Source of the DNA: an uncultured Dialister sp.
GTDB taxonomy: Bacteria > Bacillota > Negativicutes > Veillonellales > Dialisteraceae
Assembly (NCBI GenBank): GCA_934178345.1
Contig: CAKPQG010000044.1
Coordinates: forward strand, 1-8,608
Direction of reading: 5' to 3'
DNA length: 8,608 nucleotides
Shown: positions 5,002-8,608 of the stretch, one piece after another
Layout of the letters: the number at the start of each line of letters is the position of its first letter
Numbering within the stretch: the first letter of the stretch is position 1
Program-made: the position numbers and the translations under genes
The notes under the pieces: generated by a model
The model's database searches: none
The model's input: only the letters and a program-made list of their open reading frames with translations
What the model was told of the DNA's origin: nothing

Positions 5002-5403
5002 CAGGATGGCTTCTGGATCGAACCGCAGGCTGAGCTGACTTACGGCAAAGTTTCTTCGGCGGATTTCACCACATCTGAAGGGGCGAAGGTTCATCAGGAC
5101 AGTCTGGACAGCTTGGTCGGCCGTCTCGGATTCTCGCTGGGCAAGGATGTCAAAGCGGGCAATGTATACGTTCGCGCGTCCTACCTCTACGATTTCAAGG
5201 GGGATGTGGCTATGCGCATGAGCAATGGCGTGGCTTCTGATACCTATGATCAGGATCTCGGCGGCAGCTGGTGGGAATTCGGTGTCGGCACGAATCTGAA
5301 TTTCGGCAAAGATATGCATTTCTACTTCGATGTGGAAAGAACGGAAGGCGGGAAAGTCGATACCCCGTGGCAGTGGAATGCGGGTGTCCGTCTCTCTTTC
5401 TAA
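5002..5403 (+). pseudogene. Stranded C-terminal half of the autotransporter beta-barrel
   Basis: It is in the same frame as the upstream autotransporter and directly follows its TAG. The 133 codons start QDGFWIEPQAELTYGKV and end WNAGVRLSF, with the terminal Phe that the outer-membrane assembly machinery recognises. Amphipathic strand patterns (VYVRASYLYDF, WWEFGVGTNLNF, MHFYFDVERTEG) are intact, and no frameshift or further stop is seen. There is no ribosome site for independent translation. A single C-to-T change (CAG to TAG) would explain the break. The full-length product would be 739 codons (3184-5403). Sequencing error or suppression of the stop are the alternatives. Confidence 0.8.
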
Positions 5404-5460
5404 GGAAACAGGATGATAGGGAGGCCTCTCCATCAGAGAATGGCATGTCATTATGATTCT

Positions 5461-5497
5461 AAAAAAGCATCAGCCTTTTTGGCTGGTGCTTTTTGTG
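5461..5497 (+). terminator. Intrinsic terminator of the autotransporter
   Basis: The stem GCATCAGCC/GGCTGGTGC (5467-5475 with 5481-5489, one G-T pair, loop of five T's) is extended by A-T pairs (5462-5466 with 5490-5494). It ends in a T run. It lies 58 bp after the TAA at 5401-5403. The A run on the left makes it plausible in both directions. Its presence marks the original gene end, supporting the view that the TAG at 4999 is secondary. Confidence 0.88.
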
Positions 5498-5573
5498 TTT
5501 ACCAAGCGATGTCTCGCTCGTTTTTTCTTGCCGTGGGATTTCATCCGTGTTTCCCTAGCTTTTTCCCCCGTTG

Positions 5574-5637
5574 TTGTATACAATAAAAGCAGTGAATGCC
5601 GATGCATTTCTGACTGAGGCGTTCATATTTTATGAAC
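5574..5637 (+). promoter_or_regulatory. Two dyads upstream of the DUF2157 gene
   Basis: A perfect 10-bp palindrome, TTGTATACAA (5574-5583), and a 7-bp inverted repeat, GTTCATA-TTT-TATGAAC (5621-5637), lie in the leader of the membrane-protein operon. TACAAT (5579-5584), inside the first dyad's region, could be a -10, but no convincing -35 is seen 17 bp upstream. Either dyad may be an operator. The promoter itself is not resolved. Confidence 0.3.
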
Positions 5638-5663
5638 TAAAGTCCGATTGTAGGAGTGATAGT

Positions 5664-7142
5664 ATGACAAACAGGCACTGGCTGAAGCGCGAGGTGCCCG
5701 CGTGGGTGAAAGAGAAGCTCATTAGTGAAGAAGCGGGGAAGGCGCTGCTGGCCCGGTACCGGAAGGGGGAGCCGGGGGCGTACAGGGAGGCCTTCTTTGT
5801 GATGGCGGTGGTCTGCCTTTTGGGCGGGCTGGGATTTCTGGGAGCGGGGCTGTGGAATGGGCTTACGCAGGATGAGCGGTTCCTGCTGGCGCTCGTTCCT
5901 TTGCTGGTCTCGCTTCTCTTCGTGGTCTCGATGGTACTGCTGGATCGGAAGATCCCAGATGAGCCTGTCGCAGTGAAGGGGGCTGAGGTGCCCTTTGGCG
6001 CGTCGGGTGTACTTGATGAGGTGTCGGACTCGGCGGGGAGTCTGGACAGGGCGCAGCGCATCGGCCAAAAGGCGCAGCTCTGGGGAGCGCTCATGGAAGA
6101 GGAGCGTCTGGTGCCGGCGAAGACGTGGCATCACCGTGTGCCGGTCTTCCTGCGCGAGTCGGCGGCTGCTTTCCATGGTGTGAGCATTCTTGCTGCGTTC
6201 TGGATGGTGGCGGAGTCCTTCAAGCTGACGGATGATCTCTATGTGGGGCTTTCGCTTTGCGGTTTTCTGCTTCTGGTGCTGACGCTTGTGACGAGTTCAG
6301 CGGCTTCCGGCATCCTGTATATGATCGTGTCCGTGGGCATCTTCTATACGGCGCCGGTGCGTGGCTGGCCGGAGTTTCTTTCATGGTTTTACATGCTGAC
6401 GGCGCTGGGGATGCTGGCGCATCTGCTGCGGGAGCGTCGTGACCGCGCGGTCGTGTGCTTCTCCTGGGTCTGGGCGGTCGGCATTCTCCTTCTGATTTTC
6501 TGGTCGGCGGGAAATATGCTGTGGCAGACGCTTTTCTTCTCGCTCGCGGCGTCGCTCACATGGATGGCGGGCGGAGCGTTCCGTTCGTATGGTGTGGGTG
6601 CGGCCGCGCTCCGCTTCTTCGGCGGCATCGCGGCCTTCGCGGTGCTGCTGGAAGGCTCGTATGGGGCAGTCTGGGCGGATGTGGCGGGGAGCTACGCGCT
6701 GTGGATCCTTTTCCTGCTTTTCCTCGCTGCGGATGCGGTGCTTATCGTGCGTATGGCGGTCAAGAAGGAATGGCTCTCGATCCTCGCGGGGCTTACGCCT
6801 TTCATCATGGCGGTCTCGGCGATGATTTCTATCTTCGAATCCTCCGGTGCGCTCTCTGCGACGGTGGTTTCTATTTTCTGTGCGATCCTTTCGGTGGCGG
6901 TCATTGCACGCGGTTTCCAGATGGATCGTCCGATGCAGCGCTGGGGCGGCGTCGCGCTCCTTGCAGCGGATGGCGTGATCCGTGTGATGGATTCCGCGCT
7001 TTCGCTTTCGCAGCGCGGGCTCTTTTTCCTGATGGTCGGACTGCTCTCCGGTGTGGTCTGCTTCCTGCTGTACCTGCCTGCGAAGAAGAAACGAAAAGCG
7101 GTTCCCGCAGAGGAAGGAAAGGAGGATGACCATGCTGAGTAA
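5664..7142 (+). CDS. DUF2157-type polytopic membrane protein
   Basis: This is a 492-residue inner-membrane protein. A soluble N-terminal helix region (RHWLKREVPAWVKEKLISEEAGKALLARY split over residues 4-32) has the look of the DUF2157 start. About 12 hydrophobic segments follow, e.g. 43-64, 73-94, 191-210, 237-255, 263-281, 285-303, 343-364, 397-415 and 453-471. A long polar loop (about 95-165) interrupts them after the second segment. The C-terminus is a charged, Lys/Glu-rich tail. The start at ATG 5664 follows AGGAG by 7 nt; the open frame extends upstream to 5571 only from TTG codons. No enzymatic motif is visible and the family has no firm function. The pairing with a GDYXXLXY-like gene is typical of such loci. 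GC content is clearly higher than in the ATPase gene. Confidence 0.85.
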   Translation: MTNRHWLKREVPAWVKEKLISEEAGKALLARYRKGEPGAYREAFFVMAVVCLLGGLGFLGAGLWNGLTQDERFLLALVPLLVSLLFVVSMVLLDRKIPDEPVAVKGAEVPFGASGVLDEVSDSAGSLDRAQRIGQKAQLWGALMEEERLVPAKTWHHRVPVFLRESAAAFHGVSILAAFWMVAESFKLTDDLYVGLSLCGFLLLVLTLVTSSAASGILYMIVSVGIFYTAPVRGWPEFLSWFYMLTALGMLAHLLRERRDRAVVCFSWVWAVGILLLIFWSAGNMLWQTLFFSLAASLTWMAGGAFRSYGVGAAALRFFGGIAAFAVLLEGSYGAVWADVAGSYALWILFLLFLAADAVLIVRMAVKKEWLSILAGLTPFIMAVSAMISIFESSGALSATVVSIFCAILSVAVIARGFQMDRPMQRWGGVALLAADGVIRVMDSALSLSQRGLFFLMVGLLSGVVCFLLYLPAKKKRKAVPAEEGKEDDHAE

Positions 7143-7812
7143 GAAGATGTCTCTCATTCTCCTCGCGGCGGCGGCAGTCGTCGAGCTGACGAGCCTTGTC
7201 TGGATTCGCGGTGAATATCGCAGTACGATGATCGATGGAGCCGAGTATCAGGTCCCTGCGGCGATCGATTTCAAAGGGGATTTCTATGAAAGAAATTATC
7301 TCCCTGTGACAGTGCCTCTCACCGAAGCTCCGTGGCACGGAGAGAAAGCACCGGAGAAGGGGGAGGAAATCTACCTCACGCTCACTAGAAATGCCGATGG
7401 CATGATGGAGATCACCGGGGCGCAGGATACCCGTCCCGGCGGGGACTACCTCATCACCCGCGCGCTGTCGTACATCGACGGCATGGTGCATTTCCATTTC
7501 CCTGTCGATAGGATGTACATGTCGCCCGAGCAGCTTGCGAAGCTCTCGATCGTCGAGCTCTCCGAACGCGTGCAGGTGAAGAATGAGCAAAAGAAGACCA
7601 CGGAGACGCATATGAAAAATGAGCTCTCGGCACTGATCCACGTCAAGGACGGCCGCGCAGCCATCGCGAAAGTCCTCGCCAATGGTTCGCCCGTCGAGCA
7701 GACTTTCACCACGGTCGGGAAAAATATCAATGTGACCTATGCGAAAAGCGCGAAAGAACGAGATCAGTATAGTACGAGAATCAATAAAGAAGAGAAAACG
7801 CAGCGAGACTGA
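7132..7812 (+). CDS. GDYXXLXY-like membrane-anchored protein
   Basis: This is a 226-residue protein with one N-terminal hydrophobic segment (about 6-25) and an extracytoplasmic domain. The segment GGDYLITRALSY (103-114) followed by FHFPVDRMYMSPEQLAKL (121-138) resembles the GDYXXLXY domain that accompanies DUF2157/DUF4401 proteins. The spacing inside the motif is looser than the name motif, so assignment is moderate. Start: AAAGGAGG (7118-7125) is 6 nt before ATG 7132, while an in-frame ATG at 7126 touches the Shine-Dalgarno. The gene overlaps the previous stop (7140-7142) by 11 nt, which implies translational coupling and a joint role in the envelope. The C-terminal ~25 residues are charged and low in complexity, and the stop lies inside a short tandem repeat. 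Confidence 0.72.
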   Translation: MLSKKMSLILLAAAAVVELTSLVWIRGEYRSTMIDGAEYQVPAAIDFKGDFYERNYLPVTVPLTEAPWHGEKAPEKGEEIYLTLTRNADGMMEITGAQDTRPGGDYLITRALSYIDGMVHFHFPVDRMYMSPEQLAKLSIVELSERVQVKNEQKKTTETHMKNELSALIHVKDGRAAIAKVLANGSPVEQTFTTVGKNINVTYAKSAKERDQYSTRINKEEKTQRD

Positions 7813-7828
7813 GAGACTGGGAGACTTC
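7805..7828. repeat. 8-bp tandem repeat across a stop codon
   Basis: Three units of the form GAGACTNN (GA, GG, TC as last two bases) run from the last codons of the GDYXXLXY-like gene through its TGA (7810-7812) into the spacer. The 110-bp spacer before the next gene shows no clear terminator or promoter. Confidence 0.7.
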
Positions 7829-7922
7829 AGCTTTCAGACTCATGCCTTCGGACTTGGCGGGCGCTTGGTCTATCGTCTTCTCGTCTTTAAGTCTCATTTA
7901 CACATTACCAAGGAGGTCATCT

Positions 7923-8393
7923 ATGTACATCATCCTTATGCGTCACGGCGAAGCGGAGCCGGAGACAGAAGATATCGCGAATAAAAGTCGTTCCCTGACG
8001 CCGAAGGGCATGCGTCAGGCACGGAAAAGCGCACGCATCCTCGGCAAATTTCTGAAGGACAATCCCATCCGCATCTTTACCAGCCCCTACCAGCGCACGC
8101 GTCAGACGGCGGGGATCCTCGCGGAAGAGTGCTTCGCCGAGGAAATCCATACCGCCGAAGAGCTCCTCTCCTCGAACTGGCAGATGGTGCTGAATCATCT
8201 GATCTCCGACGGCAGTCCCATCGCGCTCGTATCCCACCATCCCTTCCTGCAGTCCTACCTGCTCTCCGCCTGCAGCGCGGCAGTGAAATTTGACCTCGCC
8301 GGTATCGCCGTCATCGACTACGACCTTCGCTGGCGGCAGGGAAAACTCGTCGGCTACTTCACCCCGTCGCTGAAACTGATGAAGAAAGAGTGA
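7923..8393 (+). CDS. sixA: SixA-type phosphohistidine phosphatase
   Basis: This is a 156-residue histidine-phosphatase-superfamily protein, close in length to E. coli SixA (about 160). The catalytic RHG motif is at the N-terminus (LMRHGEAEP, His8 as phosphate acceptor). The supporting residues SPYQRTRQTA (54-63) and the second catalytic histidine in ALVSHHPF (101-108, His105) are in place. SixA enzymes remove phosphate from phosphohistidine, in E. coli on the nitrogen-related phosphotransferase protein NPr; the substrate here is unknown. The protein is cytosolic with no signal peptide. ATG 7923 is chosen because AAGGAGG (7910-7916) is 6 nt upstream and the RHG motif must be near the start. 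It lies 110 bp after the previous gene and may be co-transcribed. Its stop TGA is also the first three bases of a heptamer array. Confidence 0.88.
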   Translation: MYIILMRHGEAEPETEDIANKSRSLTPKGMRQARKSARILGKFLKDNPIRIFTSPYQRTRQTAGILAEECFAEEIHTAEELLSSNWQMVLNHLISDGSPIALVSHHPFLQSYLLSACSAAVKFDLAGIAVIDYDLRWRQGKLVGYFTPSLKLMKKE

Positions 8394-8460
8394 CTGGTGG
8401 CTAGTGGCTGGTGACTAGTGGCTAGGGACTGCTGGCTAGTGACTAGTGGCTAGGGACTAG
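8391..8460. repeat. Heptamer tandem array (10 units)
   Basis: Exactly ten 7-bp units, consensus TGRCTAG (variants TGACTAG, TGGCTAG, TGGCTGG, GGACTAG, GGACTGC), fill 70 bp without interruption. The first unit supplies the TGA stop of the phosphatase gene. CTAG, which is generally rare in bacterial DNA, recurs in seven of the ten units. The orientation is opposite to the arrays at 732-759 and 2627-2661. There are no unique spacers, so this is not a CRISPR. Confidence 0.88.
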
Positions 8461-8478
8461 AATATTCCTCCCGCGAGT

Positions 8479-8560
8479 AGGCCCTTGGAGAAGGGCCGCG
8501 CCGAAGGCGCAGGATAGAGTGCCTTGAAGAGGCACAATTCGTCGTAGCGGCATGAAAACC
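8479..8560. repeat. Y repeat, long variant
   Basis: It has stems GGCCCTT/AAGGGCC (8480-8486 with 8491-8497), GCGCC/GGCGC (8498-8502 with 8506-8510) and a third hairpin GTGCCTT/GAGGCAC (8519-8525 with 8529-8535). The closing pair is T-G where the copy at 776-856 has C-G, so pairing is kept. It follows the heptamer array, as the other Y copies do. Confidence 0.8.
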
Positions 8561-8584
8561 CAAGTGAGACAGCCTCCCGCGAGT

Positions 8585-8608
8585 AGGCCCTTGGAGAAGG
8601 GCCGCGCC
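8585..8608. repeat. Y repeat, cut by window end
   Basis: This is the start of another Y copy (stem 1 at 8586-8592 with 8597-8603). It is preceded by the same CCTCCCGCGAGTAG as the copy before it (8467-8480 and 8573-8586). The two copies thus form a tandem repeat with a 106-bp period that continues beyond the window. Confidence 0.8.

Noticed and set aside
4999..5007. Programmed stop-codon readthrough signal after TAG
   Set aside because: The following bases CAGGAT do not fit the known CARYYA readthrough context, so readthrough is possible but not supported by the local sequence.
3703..5451. 582-aa open frame on the minus strand opposite the autotransporter
   Set aside because: It is a codon-bias shadow, lacking recognisable domains or a start signal. 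The plus strand carries a clear signal peptide and barrel.
6381..7157. Minus-strand ORF of 258 aa and plus-strand ORF 6455-7129 in another frame
   Set aside because: They are shadows of the GC-rich DUF2157 gene, with highly charged or Cys/Gly/Arg-rich nonsense composition and no ribosome site.
8391..8460. CRISPR array
   Set aside because: Units are 7 bp and contiguous with no spacers, and no cas genes are present.

Overview
The window looks like chromosomal DNA from a diderm member of the Firmicutes class Negativicutes (Dialister/Megasphaera-like). This is an inference. The genes have strong AGGAGG-type ribosome binding sites, yet one encodes a type V autotransporter with an outer-membrane beta-barrel ending in Phe, which requires an outer membrane. 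The species cannot be fixed from the sequence alone.

Layout. 1-1070 and 2400-3060 are non-coding and packed with interspersed repeats. Four repeat modules recur in a cyclic order: a twin-hairpin module 'Y', a 160-bp inverted-repeat-ended module 'Z' (MITE-like), a second twin-hairpin module 'X', and a heptamer tandem array (consensus TGACTAG or its complement). Between the two repeat blocks lies one minus-strand gene, an AAA_14/DUF4143 ATPase (1075-2280). A very long 23-bp hairpin lies just beyond its stop codon.

3077-5403 is an autotransporter gene. Its putative promoter carries an 8-G tract exactly between a perfect TTGACA -35 and a TACACT -10, the arrangement of a phase-variable promoter. 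A short leader ORF with its own good Shine-Dalgarno overlaps the autotransporter start by ATGA. The autotransporter frame is cut by a single in-frame TAG at 4999-5001 in the middle of the beta-barrel. The same frame then stays open to the normal barrel end at 5400, followed by a strong terminator (5461-5497). The first ~530 bp of the coding sequence is visibly more AT-rich than the rest, suggesting a mosaic passenger domain.

5664-7812 is a two-gene unit: a DUF2157-type polytopic membrane protein and a small membrane-anchored GDYXXLXY-like protein. The second gene's Shine-Dalgarno and start lie inside the end of the first. 7923-8393 encodes a SixA-type phosphohistidine phosphatase. Its stop codon is the first three bases of a 10 x 7-bp tandem array (8391-8460), which runs into two Y modules repeated with a 106-bp period and cut off by the window end.

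The most promising items are the poly-G promoter, the amber-interrupted autotransporter with its leader ORF, and the ordered repeat system, which includes a compensatory base-pair change supporting RNA or DNA hairpin structure.
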